Assembly: GCA_040391535.1 (NCBI GenBank)
Contig: JBEBXQ010000018.1
Coordinates: 1-47,442, forward strand
DNA length: 47,442 nt
Source: JBEBXQ01 sp040391535
GTDB lineage: Bacteria; Bacteroidota; Bacteroidia; Cytophagales; Spirosomataceae
Reading direction: 5' to 3'
Positions within the stretch are counted from its first letter, which is position 1. Each line of letters opens with the position of its first letter. The translations under genes were made by a program, and so were the position numbers. Under the pieces are notes generated by a model, which saw only the letters and a list, made by a program, of their open reading frames with translations, ran no database searches and had not been told where the DNA came from. Below, piece by piece: positions 33,378 to 41,664 of this stretch.

Positions 33378-33929
33378 TCACATTTTTGCAAAAACCATTT
33401 TCTCCGCAATCGTCGAGAGAAGAGAATCTGTTTTTTTTTCCTCATTTAATGTATTGTGAAGTTCTTTCTGAGCCTGTTTATGGCCCATGTGGCCGGCCAT
33501 GGTGGCCAGGGTTCCGTAGGTGGCAATTTCATAATGCTCTACTTTCTGGGCAGCTGCAATCAAAGCGGCATCACGAACAGGTGTACCTGCTTCCGTTTCT
33601 TCCATCAGCTCTGCGGCTTCTTTTAAAAGTCCCGCCATCGCTTCACATTTAACCGCTTTGGCCTTTTCCCCTATACTTTCAAACGATTTTTCAAGACGCT
33701 GAACGTGTGTCTCTGTCTGGGTTTTATGATCTTCAAATGCTTTCTTTAATTCCTGTGAAGTAGCTCCTTTAACCATTTTCGGAAGGTTTTTCAGAAGTTC
33801 TTTTTCCGCCCAGTAAATATCTTTGAGCCCGTCTACAAACAGTTCATGGTACTGAGCTGTATTTTTATCTGTTGCCTGCTGATCAGACTGTTTCCCTGCC
33901 TGTTCGTTTTTTTTTCCTTTAGTTTCCAT
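33378..33929 (-). CDS. DUF892/YciF ferritin-like protein
   Basis: A 183-residue four-helix-bundle protein of the DUF892 (YciF-like) family. The ATG at 33929 was chosen over one 11 codons upstream since it gives the usual length and a lysine/glutamine-rich N tail. Conserved metal-site residues are in YWAEKELLKNLPKM, the FEDHKTQTETHVQRLE helix and AAQKVEHYEIATYGTL. Members of the family bind a di-iron site and are induced by general or osmotic stress; their reaction is unknown. It is a single gene convergent with the DUF1080 gene. Confidence 0.88.
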   Translation of the reverse strand: METKGKKNEQAGKQSDQQATDKNTAQYHELFVDGLKDIYWAEKELLKNLPKMVKGATSQELKKAFEDHKTQTETHVQRLEKSFESIGEKAKAVKCEAMAGLLKEAAELMEETEAGTPVRDAALIAAAQKVEHYEIATYGTLATMAGHMGHKQAQKELHNTLNEEKKTDSLLSTIAEKMVFAKM

Positions 33930-34231
33930 TATAAAAAAACATGTTAGAAGTGAATGCGTCATCCAGGTGATAACTGCACTATACCAGTGACCAACTCTGT
34001 GCCAATGTCGGTAAATAGCTGAAAATGAATAACTATTGTTTTATTTGGGTATTTAATTGTACAAAGTGAGGCAAACGGAATGAAAGTATTTCCGATATGA
34101 TGAAAAACGGCCAGGGTTTTTGATTTGTTTACAAATGATGATGGTGCGATTTTACGTACGGACGTCCCCTAAATAAATACCCCCGTCATATCCTGTAAAA
34201 TGACGGGGGTATACTCTATTTTCAAAGGTGT
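33930..34231. other. 302-bp stretch between DUF892 and S9 peptidase genes
   Basis: Apart from the terminator at 34177-34212 the stretch contains no recognisable open frame. No full TTTG-N21-TAnnTTTG promoter for the DUF892 gene was found, which leaves room for an alternative stress sigma factor. Confidence 0.3.
34177..34212 (-). terminator. Terminator after the S9 peptidase gene
   Basis: ATACCCCCGTCAT at 34177-34189 and ATGACGGGGGTAT at 34200-34212 are a perfect 13-bp inverted repeat with a 10-nt loop. On the minus strand a T-rich stretch follows, 20 bp after the peptidase stop codon. Confidence 0.75.
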
Positions 34232-37069
34232 TTACTGCTCTGTCACAGGTTCAAGCCGCTGGTTAATTCCTTTTTCGACCATCGGAAGGCCTTCGGTAAG
34301 CCAGGCAGGTGCCGGGGCGTCTTTCAGATAATGATCAAAATACTGGTAAAGACGAACCGTGAAATCTTTCATGTTCTGCCGCTGTCCGAGACCGTGTTTT
34401 TCGCCGTTATAATTCAGCATCCAGACAGGCTTGTTCAGTCGTTTCAGTGCCATATAAAATTCAATTCCCTGATACCAGGGTACCGCTCCGTCGTCGTCGT
34501 TGTGCATCATCAGCAGAGGGGTCTGTACTTTGGGTGCAAAAAACAGCGGTGAGTTCTCGATATATTCCATTGGTTTTTCCCAAAGAGTACCCCCTATGCG
34601 GCTCTGTGTCCGTTCGTACTGTGCCTGTCTCGTAAGGCCCGAATCCCAACGTATACCTCCGTACGCACTGGTCATGTTGGAAACAGGCGCACCGGCTTCG
34701 GCGGCACGGAAAAGGTTGGTCTGGGTGACCAGGTAAGCGGTCTGGTAGCCTCCCCAGCTATGACCTGAAATACCAATCCGTTCTTCATTGACAAATCCCT
34801 GACTGATCAGGTTCAGCACGCCGGGGATCAGACAGTTATAGGCACTCTTTCCTGGATGACCGATCTGATACACAATGTCCGGAACAAAAACCAGATAGCC
34901 ATTGCTGGCAAAGTAGCTGAAATTGACATAGGAACGGATAGGTTTCGGGACAAAATGTGAATGAAGGTTATCCGTATTTTTCTCATAGTAATAAACCATC
35001 AGCGGGTACTTTTTGGAGGGGTCAAAATTCTCCGGCTTATATAGCAGGCCTTGTAATGGCGTACCGTCTCCTGCTTTCCAGGAAATCAGTTCAACGCTTC
35101 CCCACGAATACGCCGCCTGTTGCGGATTGACTTCGGTGACACGCGTTATTCTTTTCAGTTGTGTATCCGCTGAATGCCAGTCAGGGAAATCGCGGAAAGA
35201 CTCTTTTGTAAACAGAAGCCTGTCGGCATTTTTTGCCTTGATTACAGCATTTCCGATTTTGAAATCACCTTCCAGCAGCTGAACCGGCTTCGTGTCATGA
35301 AGTGATAATCTGTAAAAGCCTGTTTTTTTGCTGTTTTCATCGAAAGTGCTTAATAATGTCTGAGCGTCGAGGGTAATATTCCGTGCTTCCGGATCAAGTG
35401 AAACATAGCGGTAAGTCCGCTGATGCTCCCGTCCGTTGGTGAGCTTTTTTCCGTCTGTATTTCCTGGCCTGAATTCCCATAAATCATAACGGTCATTAAT
35501 AACGATTGATTCGTCATTCTGTGTCCAGCCGGCGATGCCATACGGGCTGGGGAAATCAGGATGATCGTCGGTTTCATCCGTGAAGCTGACAGTTCTGTTA
35601 GTGGTAAGCTGATGCAGTTTCAATGCCCGGGTGTCATAAGCAAACCAGGCTGAGTCAGGGTTGGAAAACCAGTAGACATATTTCCCCAATGGTGAGATTC
35701 TTGCATTTCCCTCCAGTTTTTCTTTTACGAGCCGATGACTGCCATCTGTCAGGCTTATGACGGCCACGTCCTGTTTCGGATTCCAGTCCCAGTGTTCGTG
35801 AGCATATTTTTTAGTGGATTTCGCCAGTACAATATCCGCGTTGCCTTCGTCGGCCAGTTCCACAGCATCCCATTCAGGATTTGCCAGCTGAACCATCTTG
35901 TTGCTCCGGGTATGATAAACTGCCAGATACGACTTTTTACGATCCCTTTCCAGGTTTACTTTTTGTTGCGTTTGCAGTTGTTGATCCTGCCAGTGCCAAA
36001 CCTCCACATTGACGATTTCTTCTGGTAGCAGGGTCGTATCTGCCACAATTACCTTAGGATTGGTCCCGAAGAATAATTTTTGCCCGTCTTTAGAAAAAAC
36101 AGGTTTGTAGTGCGCATTGACATACCAGTTCTGAGGGCCGGGCTGATTGGTTTCATCGGCCAGTAGCTGTGCCTGATTTTGCCCGTTTTTCCAGTAATAT
36201 AGTTTCGGCAGCCGGACCTGTGTTTTTGCATTGGTATCGAGATCGGCGATCCAGGCCAGCTGATCGTTGGTTTTGGCAAAGGAGAAGTTGGTAAATTTCT
36301 GTTTCGCATGTCCTTCAAACAGCGTGATGGGTTCGGTTTTGCCCGATTCAAGCAGAAAAACACCCGCTTTTTGTGTAGAATCATTTCCGGTAGATGTAAA
36401 CGCAAGCCATTGACCGTTTTCAGAAAATGAAAATTCCTTCACAAATCCAAACTGCTGCTCAGTGCCTTTCAGCAGATCACGGACGGTGAGCCGGAATCCG
36501 TTTTCTTCATTTTCTTTCTTTGTTTTTTTAGCGGATGCGGAGGCTGAATCAGGCTTAACAATCCGGGCTTCTGACAAAAAGGCTACCCGGCTTCCTGATT
36601 TTTCCGGAAGTCTGAAGCTGCTGACAGAAGGATATTTGTGGATTACACCCGTTTGCAGATCCACAATACCGAGCGAATCTTTCGGCAATTCCTCTTTCTT
36701 TTTTTTGATCCGGCGCTGATCCTTCACCAGTTGCAGCTGAGGTTTGATTTTGAATACGGCAAATCTTGAATCGGCTGTCAGGCTGATCCCCGAGCCTCTC
36801 GGATAGGATTTCTTCTGTCCGGAGTTAAAATCGTGTACAATCACTTCGCCATCCCCTTCCTGCGGATTTTGCCCGTACACAAAGTACTGTCCGTTATCCG
36901 TTATTTTTCGTTCGGTGATATCCTTCCAGAAGTCGTACACATCATGTGTAAGCGGTTTTTTAGCCTGTACTTCCTGTTTGGTTTGTGATTTTTTTCTGGC
37001 TGATTGCTGCTGTGCTAATGCAGGGAACATGATCATCAGCAAAAACGGAACAAGCCCAAAGTGCTTCAT
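34232..37069 (-). CDS. S9-family prolyl oligopeptidase-type peptidase
   Basis: A 945-residue secreted serine peptidase. A signal peptide is clear (hydrophobic span about 4-19, ending ALAQ). The N-terminal two thirds form a beta-propeller-like region. The C-terminal alpha/beta-hydrolase has the nucleophile Ser771 in GISGHSWGGYQTAYL, the acidic residue within Asp858-860 of HNDDDGAVPW, and His892 in NGEKHGLG. It would trim peptides in the periplasm or outside the cell. Its length is above the 650-750 usual for S9, as in the glutamyl-endopeptidase-like branch. A possible -7 element TATTTTTG lies on the minus strand at 37108-37115, about 38 bp upstream, so it may be transcribed apart from the two-component genes before it. 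Confidence 0.9.
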   Translation of the reverse strand: MKHFGLVPFLLMIMFPALAQQQSARKKSQTKQEVQAKKPLTHDVYDFWKDITERKITDNGQYFVYGQNPQEGDGEVIVHDFNSGQKKSYPRGSGISLTADSRFAVFKIKPQLQLVKDQRRIKKKKEELPKDSLGIVDLQTGVIHKYPSVSSFRLPEKSGSRVAFLSEARIVKPDSASASAKKTKKENEENGFRLTVRDLLKGTEQQFGFVKEFSFSENGQWLAFTSTGNDSTQKAGVFLLESGKTEPITLFEGHAKQKFTNFSFAKTNDQLAWIADLDTNAKTQVRLPKLYYWKNGQNQAQLLADETNQPGPQNWYVNAHYKPVFSKDGQKLFFGTNPKVIVADTTLLPEEIVNVEVWHWQDQQLQTQQKVNLERDRKKSYLAVYHTRSNKMVQLANPEWDAVELADEGNADIVLAKSTKKYAHEHWDWNPKQDVAVISLTDGSHRLVKEKLEGNARISPLGKYVYWFSNPDSAWFAYDTRALKLHQLTTNRTVSFTDETDDHPDFPSPYGIAGWTQNDESIVINDRYDLWEFRPGNTDGKKLTNGREHQRTYRYVSLDPEARNITLDAQTLLSTFDENSKKTGFYRLSLHDTKPVQLLEGDFKIGNAVIKAKNADRLLFTKESFRDFPDWHSADTQLKRITRVTEVNPQQAAYSWGSVELISWKAGDGTPLQGLLYKPENFDPSKKYPLMVYYYEKNTDNLHSHFVPKPIRSYVNFSYFASNGYLVFVPDIVYQIGHPGKSAYNCLIPGVLNLISQGFVNEERIGISGHSWGGYQTAYLVTQTNLFRAAEAGAPVSNMTSAYGGIRWDSGLTRQAQYERTQSRIGGTLWEKPMEYIENSPLFFAPKVQTPLLMMHNDDDGAVPWYQGIEFYMALKRLNKPVWMLNYNGEKHGLGQRQNMKDFTVRLYQYFDHYLKDAPAPAWLTEGLPMVEKGINQRLEPVTEQ

Positions 37070-37144
37070 GGTTATTTTTTATGTGTTGACACTGTATAAA
37101 GAAGCTTCAAAAATACGGTTTTTATCAGATTAGTGCTATTTCCG

Positions 37145-37906
37145 TCAGTTTGTGTTTTTTTCCACCGCTTTGAAAATTCCGCTGATCAGATCCTTTTTTG
37201 AATTACTTACCGGAATCTGGAAATCATTTCCCATGATGAGGTAACCTCCGTCTGACCTGCTGTATTTCTGCATATAGTTGGGATTGACAAGGAAGGACTG
37301 GCTGGGACGAATGAAAAAATACTTCTTTAAAATCATTTCTACCTCTTTCAGCGTTTTACTGATCAGAATCCGGCGGCCGTTTTCCATGTATATAAAAACA
37401 TAGTTACTCTGGCTCTGGCAATACATGATCTTCCTGACTTCCAGGAATTCGAGCCCGTCGGCGACCGGAACCGCTATTTTATTGGTCAGAATCCCCTCTT
37501 TCTTTAATTCGCTCAGGAGCATTTCAATTTCTTCTGCTGAATCCCTGGCGTTGCGCTTTTCAAGCCAGGTAGTAACGGCTTCTTTCAGCTCATTTTCATC
37601 AACAGGTTTCAGCAGGTAATTAATGGCCTGGGCCTTGAATGCCGAAATAGCATATTGACTATACGCAGTTGTAAAAATAACATCAAAGGGCAAAGGGTCA
37701 AACTGGTTCAGTAAATCAAACCCGTTAAGCTCCGGCATTTCAACATCCAGAAAAAGCAGGTCGACTTTGATTTTTTTCAACGCTTCAACAGCCAGCCCCG
37801 GCTTTGTTCCTTTATAGACCACCGTAAATTCCGGGAATAGCTGCCTGATATCCAGCAGCAGGCTTTCGACACAGTGAAGCTCATCATCAATAATGGCAAT
37901 ATCCAT
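37145..37906 (-). CDS. LytTR-family response regulator
   Basis: A 253-residue regulator. The ATG at 37906 was chosen because the receiver begins at once with MDIAIIDDE; an upstream frame start would run into the kinase gene. The phosphorylated Asp54 is in LLFLDVEMPE, and LLKPVDENEL carries the conserved Lys. The C-terminal LytTR DNA-binding domain (about 150-250) has FLEVRKIMYCQSQSNYVFIY and HPSQSFLVNP-like residues (here RPSQSFLVNP). It is paired with the histidine kinase gene 29 bp upstream. It probably controls an envelope or adhesion function; targets are unknown. Confidence 0.92.
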   Translation of the reverse strand: MDIAIIDDELHCVESLLLDIRQLFPEFTVVYKGTKPGLAVEALKKIKVDLLFLDVEMPELNGFDLLNQFDPLPFDVIFTTAYSQYAISAFKAQAINYLLKPVDENELKEAVTTWLEKRNARDSAEEIEMLLSELKKEGILTNKIAVPVADGLEFLEVRKIMYCQSQSNYVFIYMENGRRILISKTLKEVEMILKKYFFIRPSQSFLVNPNYMQKYSRSDGGYLIMGNDFQIPVSNSKKDLISGIFKAVEKNTN

Positions 37907-37935
37907 AATGTTATGTTTAATTAAATATCGGTTAA

Positions 37936-39471
37936 TCAATGAGAAGGAAGAACAGGGTTCTGGATTAAATTCATTTCCACACACGTACCAAGAGACACAC
38001 CGTCACCATTGGTTTTATCGATAATAATGAAATTCAGATGATGGTTATAGGAATAGTTAAAAAGCCTGATGCGCTCTTTGGTTAAAGCAATTCCCATACT
38101 TTTATTTAATTTTTTTTCGGGCAGAGATGATGATTTCTGACGCCCGATACCGTTATCATCGATGATAATCTTAACGTTATCACTTGTAAACTCAACTTTG
38201 ATATGCAGCATTTTTTCCTTTTTGCTGCTGAGCAGCAAACCGTGCCAGATTGCATTTTCAACAAAAGGCTGAAGCAATAAAGGCGGGACATGGATAGTCT
38301 GTAAAAGCGGATTTTCTTTATTTTCTATTTCAAATGAAAAGTCGTCGTTAAAACGGTTTTTTTCAAGCTGGAGATAATTCTCTATGATGTCCAGTTCTTT
38401 TCTCAGTGTAATAATGTTTTGTTGTGATGTATCGAGAACTTCCCGGATAAACCTGCTGAAGATCACCAGATAAGTAGTCGCTTTTTTATTCTGATCACTT
38501 TGTATCAGATATTTGATGGAGTTCAGGCAATTGAAAATAAAATGGGGATTAATCTGCATTCTTCTTGCCAGCATTTCCGATTGGGCATATTTCTTTTCAA
38601 ATTCCACCTGCAGCATTTTCTTCTCCTGCTGATTGAGTTGCTCCTGCTTACTGAGAATTTCTTTTTCCCGGTCTTTTATTTCAAATGCTAACCGCTTGTT
38701 CATTTCTTTCATCAGCTTATCGTTTTCCGTCATCTGTGCAATCAGTTTTTCTTTGGTTCTCTGCCGCTCCTCATTAATATAAGAGATACGTTTACCAAGT
38801 GCCAGCGCGAAAAACGTCGTTTCAATGAGAATGCCGAACTCGAAATAGTTAGGTGCAGAAAAATAGTAAAACCAGGAAACAGGAACGTCAGGAGAAAGAA
38901 ACCTCACTGTGGCAATAATGGCTCCGCCAAAATAGGCCAGGCTACCGGTGACAAATTCAAATTTTACCGGTGACCGGATTTCTCTTATAATCCCGGTAAT
39001 GAGTAATGTGCTCAGTGAAAAGATGATTATTCGGGCAGCTACAAAAATGTAAGGCTCAAGGGGAATAATCACCGGGAACAGGAGAAAATACAGTAATGCA
39101 TAAACAATGCATCCGATCCCCCACATTTTCAGTGTTTTGTAGATCCATTGACTCCCGGATCTGATTTCAATCAGTTCAATGGTGAAGAAGATATAAAAGC
39201 TGAACGCAAGCAGGGTAATCGGTTCAATCAGTCTTTTATTGGCCCGGAAATAACCGTTGAAAATATCATTGACCCACGTATCAGTGCGCAGGCTGATAAA
39301 CCCGTAAACAAGCATAAAGGCCAGAAAAAGGGCGTAATATGCATAGATGGCTTCCCTGTTTCGCAGGTAAAGGAACTTGACAAAAAAGAACAGGAAGGCA
39401 ATGGCACCGCAAAAGAGGAATCCTATGATGTCGGAGTTTGCATAATGCGGAACCATGTTTCTATAATCCAT
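37936..39471 (-). CDS. Membrane sensor histidine kinase, LytS/YehU type
   Basis: A 511-residue kinase. The ATG at 39471 was preferred to a TTG five codons upstream. The N terminus holds about seven hydrophobic helices (residues 15-225), resembling the 7TMR-DISM sensor region without the extracytoplasmic domain, then a coiled coil (about 230-300), then the His_kinase domain with the phosphorylated His310 in INPHFIFNCLNSIKYL and an ATP-binding part with LLLQPFVENAIWHGL and DDNGIGR. It would pass phosphate to the LytTR regulator encoded next. The signal sensed is unknown. A 339-bp space precedes it. Confidence 0.92.
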   Translation of the reverse strand: MDYRNMVPHYANSDIIGFLFCGAIAFLFFFVKFLYLRNREAIYAYYALFLAFMLVYGFISLRTDTWVNDIFNGYFRANKRLIEPITLLAFSFYIFFTIELIEIRSGSQWIYKTLKMWGIGCIVYALLYFLLFPVIIPLEPYIFVAARIIIFSLSTLLITGIIREIRSPVKFEFVTGSLAYFGGAIIATVRFLSPDVPVSWFYYFSAPNYFEFGILIETTFFALALGKRISYINEERQRTKEKLIAQMTENDKLMKEMNKRLAFEIKDREKEILSKQEQLNQQEKKMLQVEFEKKYAQSEMLARRMQINPHFIFNCLNSIKYLIQSDQNKKATTYLVIFSRFIREVLDTSQQNIITLRKELDIIENYLQLEKNRFNDDFSFEIENKENPLLQTIHVPPLLLQPFVENAIWHGLLLSSKKEKMLHIKVEFTSDNVKIIIDDNGIGRQKSSSLPEKKLNKSMGIALTKERIRLFNYSYNHHLNFIIIDKTNGDGVSLGTCVEMNLIQNPVLPSH

Positions 39472-39810
39472 TTGCACTTTCCTCAAAGGTTACAAAGCAG
39501 GGCAGGAAACTATTGCTGCAGAGCATATTCAGTCAATGATTGGTCAGGTTATATCTGAATATAGGTATCAGGAGGCATCCGTCTTACCATCAGTTATTAT
39601 ATATGGTGTTTTGCTGAGCATAAGACTCGGATGAATGAGAAACCATTGTATGGACCGGATACTAATCTGTAAAGCGTATTTAGCTCATAATCTCCCTTAA
39701 ATAATAATTGCCTGTTGGTTTCAGGGTAAACGGTTTTCAATTTGCGGCTCCTGCCGGGTATTTCTGAGCCTGGGGTTTTTAATTGATTATGGTCCTAAAT
39801 CCTCTTTGTT
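39472..39810. other. 339-bp space between divergent kinase and lipoprotein genes
   Basis: No open frame or complete promoter was found. GGCTC (39746-39750) and GAGCC (39766-39770), followed by TTTTT at 39776, make a weak terminator- or attenuator-like element 40 bp before the lipoprotein start. Confidence 0.25.
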
Positions 39811-40521
39811 ATGAATAAACTTCTGATGGTCATTGCTGCTGTATTGTTAACTGCCGCCTGTAGCAGCAGTGATGGTAAACTCGGTGCCGGCCCTGATCTG
39901 AAAATAACCAATTGCCTGCGTGGCTTTGAGTATGATTACGAAAAACTGCTCACCATTGATGATGTTAAAAAACACCTCCAGGTTGATGAGACTTCCCTGA
40001 AAAAGGATGTGAGCCCTACTAATGGGAGTTATGGCTCCTGCAAGTATAAATGGAGCAGCGACCGTCCTGAACTGGAAATGGAGTTGCTAGGACAAACGAT
40101 CCGTTATCCTGATGATAATATTGTAGAAATAAAATGGCTGAGTTTTTATGCTCAGAATGACCTTGAGACATACAATCAGCAATCGGTCAATGACCTCTTT
40201 GATATCGGTTATAAGAAACTGACGGAAGCCGAACTGGCCCGGATGAAGGAAAATGTTGAGAAGCAGTTTGCAAATGATGAGAAAGCCCTGGAGAACGCTT
40301 TAAATCTCCTCGAAATACGTAAAAATTCGGCCTACCAGCCTGTTGAGAATCTGGGGGACCGGGCTTATTGGAAATGGAATGACCGTTACGGGGTCGAGGT
40401 AGTGGTACTTACCGGGCTGGCCAGTTTTACCATTGCCGGGAAAACCAGTAATAATCCGCAGGAGGGATTAAATACAGCGATCAGACTTGCCGAAGAAGTG
40501 CTGGCCAAGTGTAAGAATTAA
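39811..40521 (+). CDS. Lipoprotein of unknown function
   Basis: A 236-residue exported lipoprotein with lipobox LTAAC at residues 13-17. No family was recognised. A conserved-looking Cys pair (Cys35 and Cys73, in TNCLRG and GSCKYKW) could form a disulfide. The middle has a helix-rich charged stretch (about 140-170) and the end has GDRAYWKWNDRYGVEVVVLTG, a pattern seen in DUF-type proteins that bind small ligands at the outer membrane. It lies 81 bp before another secreted protein of unknown function on the same strand, so the two may be co-transcribed. Confidence 0.6.
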   Translation: MNKLLMVIAAVLLTAACSSSDGKLGAGPDLKITNCLRGFEYDYEKLLTIDDVKKHLQVDETSLKKDVSPTNGSYGSCKYKWSSDRPELEMELLGQTIRYPDDNIVEIKWLSFYAQNDLETYNQQSVNDLFDIGYKKLTEAELARMKENVEKQFANDEKALENALNLLEIRKNSAYQPVENLGDRAYWKWNDRYGVEVVVLTGLASFTIAGKTSNNPQEGLNTAIRLAEEVLAKCKN

Positions 40522-40602
40522 ACATTCATCCGCATTTATCCATACCACAGTAATTTTTAAGAAGGAATTGGCATATGTCAAAACCAACTATCTGACATTT
40601 TT

Positions 40603-41589
40603 ATGAAACAATTAGTAATGATTCTTTTTTTCCTGACGGGCTTAGGAATTATTCAGGATGCCCGCTCACAAGGCTTGGGCGGTTTAGGTAGAAAAATTGA
40701 AAAAAAGGTCAATGATAAAGTCAACCGGAAAGTAGACCGCAGCATTGATAAAGTACTTGATAAGGCAGATCGTGAAACGGACAAGCCACTGGACGATGCA
40801 TTAAATAAGCCCCGGGAGGAAAAAGAAAAAGCTCCCAAAAAGGAGAAACAATCCGTGCCTTCGGAAGAAAATGAAAATCAGGTACCTGTTATGAAAGATC
40901 AGCTGCTGGAAGTATCGAACAGCTGTACAGATTTTATCTGGTTCCGGGAAGGGGCTTTCATGGAATTTGAAGCGAAAGACGGAAAGGATAAAACTCTGCA
41001 GAAATCAAAAATGACGATCGTGAAAATTCATCAGGAAGGATCTGTAACTATAGCCGATGTAAAGGCATCAGATGATCAGAATAATGAATTTGATATGCAA
41101 TATAAATGCATTGGTGATAAAATGTATATGGATTTCGGAGCTGTTATGCAACAGGCGATGCAAAAAGCACAGGCTTCGGGAGCCGACGCAGCAGCGGTTG
41201 AAAATGCAGTAAAAAATACTGAAATCGGGATCAGCGATGGATTTATGTCTTTTCCTAACCAAATGTATCCCGGTCAGAAACTTGATAAGGTAACCGTTTC
41301 CATTAAAACAAGCCCTTCGCCACAGGTTTCGATGGAAGTTTTCTCCACACTTGAAAACCGGACAGTGGTGGGAAGAGAACAAATCCAGACTCCGGCAGGA
41401 AGTTTTGAATGTGTGAAGATCAAAGGGGAGCGACGGTCATCGATGAAGGTGATGGGCATGAATAAAAAAATGCCTTCCGGTACAGAGTATGTGTGGTTTG
41501 CCAAAGGCATTGGCGTAGTGAGGCAGGAAGATTATGATGATAAAGGAAAGCTGCAGACGGTTTCGCAGCTGATTAACTATAAGCGGTAA
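40603..41589 (+). CDS. Secreted protein with amphipathic N-terminal region, DUF3108/TapB-like
   Basis: A 328-residue exported protein with a signal peptide (cleavage likely near ARSQG). Residues about 25-95 are extremely charged with repeated Lys/Asp words (KKVNDKVNRKVDRSIDKVLD) that could form an amphipathic helix lying on membrane or glycan. The rest looks like the DUF3108/TapB fold: FMEFEAKDGKDKTLQKSKMTIV, an internal CIGDKMYMDFG, and the C-terminal YVWFAKGIGVVRQEDYDDKG. Ligand unknown; members are often encoded next to envelope stress or secretion genes. The stop is followed at once by a strong hairpin. Confidence 0.6.
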   Translation: MKQLVMILFFLTGLGIIQDARSQGLGGLGRKIEKKVNDKVNRKVDRSIDKVLDKADRETDKPLDDALNKPREEKEKAPKKEKQSVPSEENENQVPVMKDQLLEVSNSCTDFIWFREGAFMEFEAKDGKDKTLQKSKMTIVKIHQEGSVTIADVKASDDQNNEFDMQYKCIGDKMYMDFGAVMQQAMQKAQASGADAAAVENAVKNTEIGISDGFMSFPNQMYPGQKLDKVTVSIKTSPSPQVSMEVFSTLENRTVVGREQIQTPAGSFECVKIKGERRSSMKVMGMNKKMPSGTEYVWFAKGIGVVRQEDYDDKGKLQTVSQLINYKR

Positions 41590-41609
41590 AACGGATTTTG
41601 CCGGAACTG

Positions 41610-41661
41610 AATCAGTGGTAAAAACCGGGGAACATCGTTGACGTTCCCCGGTTGGCTGATT
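41610..41661. terminator. Bidirectional terminator between convergent genes
   Basis: AACCGGGGAAC at 41623-41633 and GTTCCCCGGTT at 41643-41653 form a perfect 11-bp stem with a 9-nt loop, and AATCAG/CTGATT at 41610-41615 and 41656-41661 extend it. It lies between the end of the DUF3108-like gene and the end of the second susD. Confidence 0.75.
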
Positions 41662-41664
41662 GTG

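Noticed and set aside
33990..34015. Sigma-54-like promoter on the minus strand upstream of the DUF892 gene
   Set aside because: A GGCAC and a following TTGG are present but spacing and the -12 GC do not fit the consensus.
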